64,000 nucleotides of DNA from Pirellulales bacterium (GTDB lineage: Bacteria > Planctomycetota > Planctomycetia > Pirellulales > JANQPP01), in contig JANQPP010000072.1 of NCBI GenBank assembly GCA_028289405.1, positions 19,025 through 83,024 on the forward strand, written 5' to 3'. Made by a program: the position numbers and the translations under genes. Numbering within the stretch: position 1 is the stretch's first letter; every line of letters starts with the position of its first letter. Below the pieces are notes generated by a model. That model did no database searches and was not told the DNA's origin. It saw only the letters and a program-made list of their open reading frames with translations. Of this stretch, positions 15,880-25,669 are shown piece by piece.

Positions 15880-18800
15880 ATGACGGCTTCTGATATCGTG
15901 ATCAAGGGCGCCCGCGAGCATAATTTGCGGGACGTCGACGTGGTGATTCCGCGCAACCGGCTGGTCTGCCTGACCGGCGTCAGCGGTTCGGGAAAAAGCT
16001 CTCTGGCCTTTGATACGCTCTACTCCGAGGGGCAGCGGCGTTACATCGAAAGCCTGTCGAGCTTCGCGCGACAGTTTCTAGGGCAGATGCCGAAGCCGGA
16101 CGTCGATTTTATCGGCGGCCTTAGCCCCTCCATTTCCATTTCACAAAAAACGGGCGGACAAAACCCCCGTTCCACGGTGGGAACCATCACGGAGATCCAC
16201 GACTATCTCCGCGTCCTGTTCGCGCGTTGCGGTCAAGGCCATTGTCCCCGCTGCCACCGCCCCGTCACGGCACAAACCAAGGAACAAATCCTGCAGCGCA
16301 TTCGAGGTCTTGAGAAGGGCACGCGGTATCAAGTGCTCGCTCCGTTGGTGCGCGGCCAGAAGGGAGAGTTCCGCGATCTCTGCGTGGACTTGCTCAAGCA
16401 GGGGTTTGTGCGGGCCCGCGTGGATGGTGAATTCGTCGCCTTGAGCGACAAACTCCAACTTGACCGGCAGATGCGGCACTACATCGAAGTGGTCATCGAT
16501 CGGCTGGAAGCGGGCGCGGAAGGCCAGGGCCGCCTTTCCGAGGCGGTTGAGTTGGCACTCAAGATGGGGGAAGGCAGTCTCATCGTAGCCGCTGAGAAAA
16601 CGAAGCCTCGCTCAGGCCCGCGTGGGAAAAAGACCACCACCAAGACGGCAAGCGAAGACTTGCAGCTTTCGGCCCATTATGCCTGCACTTCCTGCGGCAT
16701 CAGCTTCGAGCCTCCCAGCCCGCAGCTCTTTAGCTTCAACAGCCCTCAGGGAATGTGCCTGACCTGCGCCGGGCTCGGCGAGGTATATGGCTTCGTCCAG
16801 GAGCGGCTGATCACGCACCCCTCCAAGTCGCTCAAGCAGGGCTGCATCGAATTGCTCGGATCTTGGAAAGACCTTGGCCGCTGGCGGCGGCATATTTATC
16901 AAGGCGTGGCGGACACCTGGGAACGTCTGCAAAATCTTCCCGAAGGAACCATGCTGGAGACGGCTTGGGAAGAACTCGCGCCCGAATTGCAAGAGGCTTG
17001 GCTCTGGGGCACTGGGGACGAACACATCACTTTTACCTGGAAGCAAGGTTCCCATGTCCACAAATACGGAGGCAACTTCGAAGGGCTCATTCCCGCCTTC
17101 ATGTCGAAACATCGCAACAGCCGAAGTAAAATCCAGCGCCGCAAGCTGGAAGAATACATGAGCGTGGTCGCCTGCCAGGCCTGCCAAGGAGCCCGGCTGA
17201 ATCCCCAAGCCACGGCAGTGACTTTGTCTAGTCGCGCCGAGAAATTCGAAAGTCAGCCGCGCCGCTCCTTGCCCGAGCTTTGCCAGCTATCGATCGCCGA
17301 AGCGGCTCGATTTTTTTCCGACCTGGACCTCAGCGGAGCCGCGGAGACGATCGCCGAAGAACCGCTCAAGGAGATCCGCGGCCGCCTAAAGTTTTTGGAA
17401 AACGTGGGACTTGATTATCTCACGCTGGACCGCTCCGCGCCCACGCTCTCCGGCGGTGAGGCACAGCGGATTCGGCTGGCGGGGCAAATCGGTTCCGGGC
17501 TGGTGGGCGTCCTCTATATTTTGGACGAACCCTCCATCGGGCTGCATCCCCGGGACAATGACCGCCTGCTCGACACACTCCGGCACCTGCGCGACATGGG
17601 GAACACCGTTGTCGTCGTGGAGCATGACGAAGATACGATGCTCGCCGCGGACCATATCATCGATTTTGGCCCTGGACCGGGCACGCGGGGCGGTAAGGTC
17701 GTGGTCAGCGGAGACGTGGAGAAAGTTGCCACCCATCGCCGCAGCCTGACGGGGCAATATCTTTCCGGCAAACGCGCCATTCCGCTGCCAGCACAGCGCC
17801 GAGACGACGACGGCCCCAAGTTGGGGATTTGCGGTGCGCGGCATAACAATTTGCGCGGCGTCGACGTGGAGATTCCGCTCGGCAAGTTCGTCTGCGTGAC
17901 TGGCGTCTCCGGTTCGGGAAAAAGCTCTTTAGTTAACGGAATCCTCGTCGAGGCCCTGCGGCGGGACCTCAACCGTGGCGAGGGAAAGCCTGGAGAGCAC
18001 GACCGCATCGAAGGGCTGGACAACCTCGATAAGCTGATCGCCATCGACCAATCCCCCATTGGCCGGACTCCACGGTCCAATCCGGCAACCTATATCAAGG
18101 TTTTCGACGACATCCGTAAACTTTATGCCCAGCTTCAGGAGGCGAAAACGCGAGGCTTCGCGCCGGGACGGTTCAGCTTCAACGTCGTCGGCGGTCGTTG
18201 CGAGGCGTGCCAAGGGAACGGCTCGAATCGGCTAGAGATGGATTTCCTGGCGGATGTCTGGGTTACCTGCCCCGTCTGCCGTGGCCAGCGTTTCAATCAC
18301 GAAACTTTGCAGGTTTGCTTCAAGGGAAAGTCGATCGCCGAAGTGCTGGAGATGGATGTCGCCGCCGCGCTCGAACATTTCCAAAACCTGCCGGCCATCC
18401 ACCACAAGTTGCAAACGTTGCACAACGTGGGACTGGATTACCTGCAATTGGGACAGCCTTCTCCCACGCTTTCGGGAGGCGAAGCCCAACGTATCAAATT
18501 GGCACGCGAATTGGTGAAAAAGAGTACGGGACGCACTCTCTATCTGCTCGACGAACCGACGACCGGCTTGCACTTCGCCGACATCGAAAAACTGCTCTCG
18601 GTATTGGCGCAATTCGTCGAGGCGGGAAACACCGTGCTGGTCATCGAACACAATTTGGACGTGATCAAGACCGCGGATTGGGTAATCGACTTGGGACCAG
18701 AAGGCGGAGATGCCGGCGGACGGATCGTGGCCACGGGTACGCCCGAGCAGGTTGCTCAGGTTTCCGAATCCTACACGGGCAAGGCGCTGGCCAAGATTCT

Positions 18801-21800
18801 AAATTCAAAGAAGCAGGAAAGCATCACATCTTCCAAGAAAACCACGAAGCAAACCGCGCCGACGAACGGAGAGGGAAATGATCTCGTCCGAGATATATTC
18901 GTACGCGGTGCGCGGCAGCACAATTTGAAGGAGATCGATGTCTCCATCCCTCGCGACCAGATGACCGTTTGTTGCGGCCCCAGCGGCTCGGGGAAAACCT
19001 CTCTGGCCATGGACACGATTTATGCCGAGGGACAGCGGCGGTATGTGGAAAGCCTGAGCTCGTACGCCCGCCAATTCGTGGGTCAAATGCAGAAGCCGCG
19101 CTACGAACACATCGAAGGATTGTCTCCCGCGATCGCCATTGAGCAGAAACATTTGGGGCATACTCCCCGCTCCACCGTCGGTACGGTCACGGAGATCTAC
19201 GACTATCTCCGCATTTTGATGGCGCGGCTCGGCGTACCTTATTGCCCCGAGTGTGATATTCCCATCGGCACGCAGACGACGGACGAAATCATCGACAAAG
19301 TCCTCACGGAGCCGGAAGGGACGCGCCTGTATCTCATGGCTCCGATCCAAGAGGACGTGCTCCGCAGCGGCAATTTTTCTTGGGAGGAATTGCGTTCCGC
19401 CGGCTACATTCGTGCCCGAGTGAATGGCCGCACCTACTCCCTGGATGAAGATCCTCCCACGTTGGACCGCCGGCGGCGGCACGTGGTGGAGGTGATTGTC
19501 GATCGTGTCACCGTGAGGAAGGATGCCCGGTCCCGCATTGCCGACAGCGTGGAAAACAGCCTGGCTCTCGGACATGGCGTGATGCATGTCGCCCAAGCGG
19601 TGGAAGACACGCCCGAAGAGCGTTGGCCACATCGCGTGCATAGCCTGCATTATGCCTGCGAGGAATGTGGCCGCAGCTTCGAACCCCTTTCGCCGCATAA
19701 TTTTTCCTTCAATAGCTCACTGGGTTGGTGTGAATCGTGCCAAGGGCTGGGGACTCAGACCGGCACGAACCAGTCCGCGCTCTTCCGTGACCCACAACGG
19801 TCATTGATCGAAGGTGCTTTGCGCGTCTGGCCGGAGAAAGCTGAAGGCCTGTTTCTACGGATGTTGACCGCGCTTTCGAGGCACACTGGCGTGCCGATTG
19901 ACGTGCCGTTCCAGCAATTGAGCCCACGCCAGCGGCGGACCATTCTGCAAGGCACCGGGGATGAGTGGATCGACATGGCCCCGGAGGGTAAGAAAGGGCC
20001 TGCGGCGAAAACGCCAGAATTCCGTTTTCAATACAAGGGAGTCTATCCCGCGCTCGAGGAAGCGTCCCGGCTGTCCCCTGGTTTCCGTGCCCGCTTGGAA
20101 AACTTCGTGGGCGATGTGCAGTGCATGGAATGTGGAGGGAGCCGGCTCCGGGAAGATGCCGCCGCCGTGCGGTTTCATGGCCAAACGATCCAGCAGCTTT
20201 GCCATAAACCGCTGGGGGAGTTGGCACGAGAAATCAAACAAATCAAGTTGGATACCCGGGAACGACGCATCGCCGGCGAATTGTTGCGTGAAGTCCGTCA
20301 ACGGCTCGAATTCCTGGTGCAGGTCGGCTTGGAATATCTCACGCTGCACCGGGGCGCGGCCACGCTTTCTGGAGGTGAGTCGCAGCGCATCCGTTTGGCG
20401 AGCCAAGTCGGCAGCGGGCTCTCCGGCGTGCTCTACGTTTTGGATGAACCGACGATCGGCCTGCATCCACGGGACAATCTTCGCCTGCTCGATGCCATCC
20501 GCCGGCTCCGCGATCTGGGAAATACCTTGCTGGTCGTGGAGCATGACCGGGAAGTCGTCGCGGGAGCCGATCAGCTTCTGGACTTCGGACCAGCGGCGGG
20601 AGACGGAGGAGGGCGGATCGTGGCCCGGGGCACGCCAGAAACCGTGCAACAGGATAAATCCTCCGTCACCGGACCATTTCTATCCGGCGAAAAGGCGATT
20701 CCCGTACCCACCAGCCGCCGCATGCTGGATACTTCCAGCAAAGCGAAAACGGGACGTCGCAAGAAGAGCGCGAAACTGCCGGACCTGTCGCAACTGGAGC
20801 CGCCCCAAGGCTGGCTAGAGATCGTGGCGGCCCGCCACAACAACCTCAAAAACATCGACATTCACATTCCGCTGGGCACGTTCACGGTGATCACCGGCGT
20901 CAGCGGCAGCGGCAAAAGCTCGCTAGCGAACGACGTGCTGTACGCCGCGCTCGCGCGGACCCTGCACCGCGCGCAGGTGATTCCTGGCGATCACGACCAG
21001 ATTCGTGGTTTGGAATTCGTGAACAAGGTGATCCGCGTCGATCAGCGGCCCTTGGGGCAGTCGCCGACCTCAAATCCTGCGACGTACACGGGCGTATTCG
21101 ATCTGATCCGTGCCTTGTTCGCCCAAATGCCAGAATCCAAGATTCGCGGCTTCACGCAGCGGCGCTTTAGCTTCAACGTGCCTGGCGGGCGTTGCGAAGC
21201 GTGCGAGGGGAATGGGCAGCGGAAAATTGAAATGCATTTCCTGCCCGACGTGTGGGTCGAATGCGAAGCGTGCCAAGGGAAGCGATACGACGCGGAGACC
21301 TTGGCCGTGAAGTTTCACGGACACTCCATCGCGGACGTGCTGGAATTGACTTGCGGCAAGGCGCGGCAATTGTTCGACAACATTCCCAAGATCCGCCGTA
21401 TCTTGCAGACGCTCTGCGATGTGGGCCTGGATTATGTCAAACTGGGTCAGGCCGCTCCCACGCTCTCCGGAGGAGAAGCCCAGCGTGTGAAACTTGCCAC
21501 GGAATTGTCTCGACCCGACACGGGCCGCACTATCTATTTACTGGACGAACCGACAACCGGTTTGCACTTCGAGGATTTGGTGAAATTGCTCGACGTGCTC
21601 AATCGGTTGGTGGACCTTGGCAACACGGTCGTGGTGATTGAACACAATCTCGACGTGATCAAAACGGCCGACTGGATGATCGATTTGGGCCCCGAAGCCG
21701 GCGCGCAAGGAGGGAAGATCGTGGCGGCGGGACCGCCGGAACACGTCGTCGCCCAAGCGAAGAGCGCGGCCCGCGCCAAAAGATCGCGTGCAAAGAACAA

Positions 21801-22926
21801 GGACACCGCCATTCCAGAGAGGTCCGTCACCGGAGAGATTCTGGAGGCAGTCTTGGCGCAAGGCCCTCACGCGGAACGCTCCATTTATGATTTCTCCACG
21901 GAGAACAAAAAACGGAAAGGGGATCTGGAAATCAATGAAGTGGGGCAGACCACGAAGATGCCGTGGGAAACGAATGGCCGGCAGTGGCACACGCAAAGCC
22001 GTGTGAGCCGTAACGGACAGTCTTGCCGCTGGGACGGCAAAGTTTTGGATGAAGTCGTGCGGTATGTGGAGACTCATGGCGATTTCGCGCCCACCGAGTG
22101 GGGCCAGCGGAGCGTGGTGGAAATCCACGATGGCAAAGCCGGGGATGGCTGGTTCTTTCACGCCCTGACAGGCGAGGAATGGCTCCTGCGGCTGAAATTC
22201 CGCGTGGCGAAAAACACCTTCAACCGGCATGAATTGGTGGAGCGCCTACAGCTTGTCCCTCTGGACGACATGCCAGAACTGCCCATCTATGGAGGCGATC
22301 CCCGCGTCCGCTGTAAAAACCTCCAAGGGCCTTGGCAAGAAGTGCGTTTGGCCGTGCATTCTTGGGAAGAGACCAACCGGCCCGAGTTTTGGCAGTTCCT
22401 GGACCAAGCCATCGCCGGATATCAAAAACTCCGCGACAAGGCCCGTGAAAATCCGGAAGACCTGATGCCCTGGAAGAAGTTGGGCCGCAAGTGGCATTTC
22501 TCGCGCAAAGGTTTTCCGCCAGGAAGGAAAGTCGCCTGGGACATGGAAGTTCTGGAGGAACTTTGCGAAATGCTTACCGAGGCCGCGCCGCGCGGTCAAT
22601 TCCTGTGGAACAGCCAGCAAGTCGTGCATTATCTGGCACCCAAGTGTCCCGAACCGTGGGCCACGATCCATACGAAGCGATCCGCCTCCGTCGAGGTCCA
22701 GCTTCACGGACCGGCTGGGAAATTCGCCCTCGGGCAGGTGGCGGATTTGGCGCGGGAACGCGAGATTTCGACGACCGGCAGCGGGCGGGAAGACGTGCGG
22801 TTAAAATTCACCACGATCGATGACCTGGGCCGTGGAGAACTGGCCGAATTTCTGACCTTTCACAGGAAGGTCGTGGCGAAGCACCATTCCCGCGCGGAGG
22901 TTCCGCTCGGCAGTTCTCGGTCGTGA
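15880..22926 (+). CDS. uvrA: Double-length UvrA: two UvrA copies in one polypeptide plus a duplicated C-terminal extension
   Basis: The 2348-residue protein holds two complete UvrA units. UvrA is the damage sensor of nucleotide excision repair and normally has about 940 residues and works as a dimer. Four Walker A loops are visible: GVSGSGKSSLAF (about 33), GVSGSGKSSLVN (675), GPSGSGKTSLAM (1033) and GVSGSGKSSLAN (1673). Each unit has CxxC zinc modules (CTSCG and CLTCAG; CEECG and CESCQG; GRCEACQGNG and GRCEACEGNG), LSGGE(A/S)QRI signatures and LDEP Walker B motifs. The first unit spans about 1-965 and the second about 1000-1950. A further 320 residues (about 2027-2348) contain an internal duplication: MPWETNGRQWHTQSRV (2027) and MPWKKLGRKWHFSRKG (2196) begin two similar blocks of about 110 residues. 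The first unit lacks a good ribosome site in front of its ATG. No domain name is proposed for the extension. Confidence 0.95.
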   Translation: MTASDIVIKGAREHNLRDVDVVIPRNRLVCLTGVSGSGKSSLAFDTLYSEGQRRYIESLSSFARQFLGQMPKPDVDFIGGLSPSISISQKTGGQNPRSTVGTITEIHDYLRVLFARCGQGHCPRCHRPVTAQTKEQILQRIRGLEKGTRYQVLAPLVRGQKGEFRDLCVDLLKQGFVRARVDGEFVALSDKLQLDRQMRHYIEVVIDRLEAGAEGQGRLSEAVELALKMGEGSLIVAAEKTKPRSGPRGKKTTTKTASEDLQLSAHYACTSCGISFEPPSPQLFSFNSPQGMCLTCAGLGEVYGFVQERLITHPSKSLKQGCIELLGSWKDLGRWRRHIYQGVADTWERLQNLPEGTMLETAWEELAPELQEAWLWGTGDEHITFTWKQGSHVHKYGGNFEGLIPAFMSKHRNSRSKIQRRKLEEYMSVVACQACQGARLNPQATAVTLSSRAEKFESQPRRSLPELCQLSIAEAARFFSDLDLSGAAETIAEEPLKEIRGRLKFLENVGLDYLTLDRSAPTLSGGEAQRIRLAGQIGSGLVGVLYILDEPSIGLHPRDNDRLLDTLRHLRDMGNTVVVVEHDEDTMLAADHIIDFGPGPGTRGGKVVVSGDVEKVATHRRSLTGQYLSGKRAIPLPAQRRDDDGPKLGICGARHNNLRGVDVEIPLGKFVCVTGVSGSGKSSLVNGILVEALRRDLNRGEGKPGEHDRIEGLDNLDKLIAIDQSPIGRTPRSNPATYIKVFDDIRKLYAQLQEAKTRGFAPGRFSFNVVGGRCEACQGNGSNRLEMDFLADVWVTCPVCRGQRFNHETLQVCFKGKSIAEVLEMDVAAALEHFQNLPAIHHKLQTLHNVGLDYLQLGQPSPTLSGGEAQRIKLARELVKKSTGRTLYLLDEPTTGLHFADIEKLLSVLAQFVEAGNTVLVIEHNLDVIKTADWVIDLGPEGGDAGGRIVATGTPEQVAQVSESYTGKALAKILNSKKQESITSSKKTTKQTAPTNGEGNDLVRDIFVRGARQHNLKEIDVSIPRDQMTVCCGPSGSGKTSLAMDTIYAEGQRRYVESLSSYARQFVGQMQKPRYEHIEGLSPAIAIEQKHLGHTPRSTVGTVTEIYDYLRILMARLGVPYCPECDIPIGTQTTDEIIDKVLTEPEGTRLYLMAPIQEDVLRSGNFSWEELRSAGYIRARVNGRTYSLDEDPPTLDRRRRHVVEVIVDRVTVRKDARSRIADSVENSLALGHGVMHVAQAVEDTPEERWPHRVHSLHYACEECGRSFEPLSPHNFSFNSSLGWCESCQGLGTQTGTNQSALFRDPQRSLIEGALRVWPEKAEGLFLRMLTALSRHTGVPIDVPFQQLSPRQRRTILQGTGDEWIDMAPEGKKGPAAKTPEFRFQYKGVYPALEEASRLSPGFRARLENFVGDVQCMECGGSRLREDAAAVRFHGQTIQQLCHKPLGELAREIKQIKLDTRERRIAGELLREVRQRLEFLVQVGLEYLTLHRGAATLSGGESQRIRLASQVGSGLSGVLYVLDEPTIGLHPRDNLRLLDAIRRLRDLGNTLLVVEHDREVVAGADQLLDFGPAAGDGGGRIVARGTPETVQQDKSSVTGPFLSGEKAIPVPTSRRMLDTSSKAKTGRRKKSAKLPDLSQLEPPQGWLEIVAARHNNLKNIDIHIPLGTFTVITGVSGSGKSSLANDVLYAALARTLHRAQVIPGDHDQIRGLEFVNKVIRVDQRPLGQSPTSNPATYTGVFDLIRALFAQMPESKIRGFTQRRFSFNVPGGRCEACEGNGQRKIEMHFLPDVWVECEACQGKRYDAETLAVKFHGHSIADVLELTCGKARQLFDNIPKIRRILQTLCDVGLDYVKLGQAAPTLSGGEAQRVKLATELSRPDTGRTIYLLDEPTTGLHFEDLVKLLDVLNRLVDLGNTVVVIEHNLDVIKTADWMIDLGPEAGAQGGKIVAAGPPEHVVAQAKSAARAKRSRAKNKDTAIPERSVTGEILEAVLAQGPHAERSIYDFSTENKKRKGDLEINEVGQTTKMPWETNGRQWHTQSRVSRNGQSCRWDGKVLDEVVRYVETHGDFAPTEWGQRSVVEIHDGKAGDGWFFHALTGEEWLLRLKFRVAKNTFNRHELVERLQLVPLDDMPELPIYGGDPRVRCKNLQGPWQEVRLAVHSWEETNRPEFWQFLDQAIAGYQKLRDKARENPEDLMPWKKLGRKWHFSRKGFPPGRKVAWDMEVLEELCEMLTEAAPRGQFLWNSQQVVHYLAPKCPEPWATIHTKRSASVEVQLHGPAGKFALGQVADLAREREISTTGSGREDVRLKFTTIDDLGRGELAEFLTFHRKVVAKHHSRAEVPLGSSRS

Positions 22927-23025
22927 TCAGGCCAGGGTGATATGGCTGACCCACCAGAGCAGGGCGGTATACCAGGTTGGCCCTCGCTGGTGGAGCGATT
23001 CTCGTAAGCCGCACCGCATCGATCC

Positions 23026-23055
23026 CCGGCGTAACGTGTTGGATATTTACGCCGG
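23026..23055. other. Hairpin CCGGCGTAA/TTACGCCGG after uvrA
   Basis: Perfect 9-base arms with a 12-base loop lie 100 bases after the uvrA stop and 76 bases before the aminotransferase start. No T-run follows, so it is either a factor-dependent terminator element or an mRNA stabiliser. Confidence 0.4.
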
Positions 23056-23131
23056 ACGATAGTTGACACATCTCACGCCAAGCGTTCTGATGCGCCGGCT
23101 GCTTTTCTCGACCTTCAGGCCAGTAGATTGC

Positions 23132-24271
23132 ATGGATACGCCTTTCTGGAAGTCCTTCCGTGACCAAATGCCCGTGGCCCGCAAATGGGCCTACTTCGAC
23201 CATGCCTCCGTTTCCCCACTCTCTCAACGGGTACACGTCGCGCTGGCCAAATGGCTCATGGAAGCGACACAAGAGGGAAATACTGTCTGGTCCGACTGGA
23301 AGCGGCGTGTGGAACATGCTCGGGATGTTGGGGCCCGCCTGCTCGGTGCCGATCGGGGCGAAATCGCGCTCGTCAACAACACCACTTGGGGCATCAGCGC
23401 CGTGGCGGAGGGTTTCCCCTGGAAATCTGGCGAAAACGTTGTCTTGCTGGACAATGAATTCCCTTCCAATCAGTATCCCTGGTTGAACCTGCGGAGCCGG
23501 GGAGTGGAGATTCGCCGGATCCCCACGGACCAAGGCCGCCTTTCGTTGTCACGGCTACGGGAAGCCTGCGACAGCGGCACGCGAATCGTGGCCCTGAGCT
23601 GGGTCGGCTTCTCCAGCGGTTATCGCGTGGATCCGGGCGAAGTCGCGGAATTGGTGCATCGGCAGGGAGCTTTGTTCCTCATGGACGCGATCCAAGGCCT
23701 GGGGGCGTTCCCCTTGGACGTGCATGCCACGGGAATCGATTTCCTTGCCGCGGACGGACACAAATGGCTGCTCGGGCCGGAAGGAGCTGGTTATTTGTAC
23801 ATTCGCCGGGAACACCTAGATCTGCTCAGGCCCATTGGTGTGGGCTGGAACAGCGTCCGCCACGCACACGATTTTGCCCACATCGAACTCGACATGCGCG
23901 ATTCGGCGGAGCGGTACGAAGGAGGTTCTCAGAATATGGCCGGCTTCATCGGTTTGGCCGCCAGCGTGGAGCACTTGTTGGAAATCGGCCCAGCACGGAT
24001 CGCCGAGCGAATACTGTTCATCTCGGAGGAAGCCTGCCGCCGGCTCCGCGAAATCGGCGCGAACATTGTCAGTTGCCGGGACGAACAACATGCCTCGGGA
24101 ATCGTTTCATTTGACTTGCCGAGACAAGACCCGGTCGCCTTGCGACAAAACGCCTTGAACCGTGGCGTGGCGCTTAGCGCCCGTAACGGACATTTGCGAA
24201 TCAGCCCTCATTTTTATAACGATGATTCGGACATTGACCGTTTGATAGAAGTGCTGCGTGAAGCGGCCTAA
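23132..24271 (+). CDS. Class V aminotransferase (cysteine-desulfurase-like, PLP-dependent)
   Basis: This protein of about 379 residues starts MDTPFWKSFRDQMPVARKWA; an in-frame TTG start at 23063 adds 23 unconvincing residues. The motif AYFDHASVSPLS opens the fold. The PLP lysine lies in FLAADGHKWLLGPEGAGYLY. Other class V signatures are LVNNTTWGISAVAEGF, LSWVGFSSGYRVD and VDAIQGLGAFPLDV-like MDAIQGLGAF. A mobile desulfurase loop with its catalytic cysteine is not obvious, so it may be a transaminase, isopenicillin N epimerase-like enzyme or a selenocysteine-lyase relative. Its relation to the suf cluster is not shown. Confidence 0.85.
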   Translation: MDTPFWKSFRDQMPVARKWAYFDHASVSPLSQRVHVALAKWLMEATQEGNTVWSDWKRRVEHARDVGARLLGADRGEIALVNNTTWGISAVAEGFPWKSGENVVLLDNEFPSNQYPWLNLRSRGVEIRRIPTDQGRLSLSRLREACDSGTRIVALSWVGFSSGYRVDPGEVAELVHRQGALFLMDAIQGLGAFPLDVHATGIDFLAADGHKWLLGPEGAGYLYIRREHLDLLRPIGVGWNSVRHAHDFAHIELDMRDSAERYEGGSQNMAGFIGLAASVEHLLEIGPARIAERILFISEEACRRLREIGANIVSCRDEQHASGIVSFDLPRQDPVALRQNALNRGVALSARNGHLRISPHFYNDDSDIDRLIEVLREAA

Positions 24272-24297
24272 ATAACACACTTGTCCGAAAGGTCCAC

Positions 24298-24807
24298 ATG
24301 GCCAACTCACGTGATCTCGAATTGGCGGTCTATACTGGGTCGTTCGATCCGGTGACGCTGGGACATCTCAACGTGATCGAACGGGGCAGCCGGCTTGTCG
24401 GAAAGCTCATCGTGGGGATTGGCATCAACATCGAAAAACCGCCCCTATTCACTCCGGAAGAGCGGGTCCGTCTCGTGGAACAAGCCACGGCGGAGTTACC
24501 GAACGTGGAAGTACGGCAGTTTCGCGGCTTGGCGGTGGCTTTCGTGCGGGAATGCGGTGCCCGGATCATGTTACGGGGCGTGCGTTCTCTCACCGATATC
24601 GAACATGAATTCACGATGACCTTGGCCAACCGCAAGCTCGATCCGGAGATTGATACGATCTGGCTCACCGCCGATGAGCAGTATTCGCATATCTCGAGTT
24701 CGTTGATCCGACAAATTGCCCCCTTGGCGGACGACGGCCAACTCTCCCGCTTCGTCCCTCCGCAAGTGATTCCGTTGCTGAGAGAAAAGTTGGACTCGAA
24801 ATCGTAA
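24298..24807 (+). CDS. coaD: Phosphopantetheine adenylyltransferase
   Basis: This 169-residue protein is CoaD, which transfers AMP from ATP to 4'-phosphopantetheine in coenzyme A synthesis. The nucleotidyltransferase motif is AVYTGSFDPVTLGHLNVIER, with the TxGH signature. Other family features are RGVRSLTDIEHEFTMTLANR and SSSLIRQIAPLADDGQLSRF near the end. Length is normal. It starts 27 bases after the aminotransferase stop, so the two are likely to be co-transcribed. Confidence 0.97.
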   Translation: MANSRDLELAVYTGSFDPVTLGHLNVIERGSRLVGKLIVGIGINIEKPPLFTPEERVRLVEQATAELPNVEVRQFRGLAVAFVRECGARIMLRGVRSLTDIEHEFTMTLANRKLDPEIDTIWLTADEQYSHISSSLIRQIAPLADDGQLSRFVPPQVIPLLREKLDSKS

Positions 24808-24837
24808 GCACCGCCGGCGTCGCGGCGAAGCTTGCGG

Positions 24838-25527
24838 TCATTGGGTTCGTCGACGGCGTAATTGCGTCACCAGCCAGGCTCCACCGCAAGCTGCCAGCAC
24901 CCAGGCCGCAGGTTCTGGAACGACATTATGCAGAAAAACATTGTCCGCCAAGATGTCGTCGGCGAAGGCGCGAATCGGGATGTCGATAGGAGTGCCATCG
25001 GCAAGCGTGCCCACCAACTGTTTCGCGCCGTCCAGCGGAATGTCCGGCGCGGCGAAAATGGTTTCCAGCCGAAGATCCTGGCCGAAGACATGGATCGTGC
25101 CTGGCTGGGCTCCGGAGAGAAACATTTGGGCCGTCGGGGCAAAGACTCCGCCCGAGATAACAAATGTGCCATTGTCATCCGCGCGAAGGTCCTGGGTGAA
25201 CGTCCCTCCAGAGATATTCACCTTCCCTCCGCTCTTCGACACGGCTCGTGGCTCGAACAGGATTCCGCCCACCGTGCCTCCCACGATGTCCACGATGCCG
25301 AAGTCTTCCACGGTGATCAGGTCGAGTTCCGCACCATCGACCACTCGGAGCAGCGGGACGAATTCATCACTGACGAGCCCTTGGACCACCGCGCGGTCAC
25401 CGGCGGCCGTATTGCTACCGTCCAAGGTCATGTTGTCGCGGACGAAGATGGTCTCTCCTGACGCCGAAACTCCGAGCATGTGGATTGCAAGTGTCACGCC
25501 GGCCAACCAACCAAGCTGTTTCATCAT
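24838..25527 (-). CDS. Secreted PEP-CTERM protein, function unknown
   Basis: The 229-residue protein starts MMKQLGWLAGVTLAIHMLGV with a signal peptide ending near ASGETIF. The body is rich in beta-strand-like repeats of the form 'xVDIVGGTVGG' and 'KVNISGGTFTQDLRADDNGT', which suggests a parallel beta-helix. The C-terminus is VVPEPAAWVLAACGGAWLVT, then RRRRTQ, a PEP-CTERM anchor. It lies 30 bases after coaD on the opposite strand and 142 bases downstream of the protease gene, so the two may be co-transcribed. No enzyme motif is visible. Confidence 0.75.
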   Translation of the reverse strand: MMKQLGWLAGVTLAIHMLGVSASGETIFVRDNMTLDGSNTAAGDRAVVQGLVSDEFVPLLRVVDGAELDLITVEDFGIVDIVGGTVGGILFEPRAVSKSGGKVNISGGTFTQDLRADDNGTFVISGGVFAPTAQMFLSGAQPGTIHVFGQDLRLETIFAAPDIPLDGAKQLVGTLADGTPIDIPIRAFADDILADNVFLHNVVPEPAAWVLAACGGAWLVTQLRRRRTQ

Positions 25528-25669
25528 GGAACTCCGAAATGAGACGAATGCGCCCCCGGGGACCCCCTTCACACGCAGTGCGCCATCTAGTTCACCCATT
25601 GGTGTGTTTCCTACGTCACCAGCCTCGCTTTGCCGCTGAATCCTGGCAGTTCCTCCTGGAGATGACCTT

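Noticed and set aside
18805..19698. 297-codon minus-strand frame within uvrA
   Set aside because: It lies antisense to the second UvrA unit and is a shadow of its GC-rich codons.
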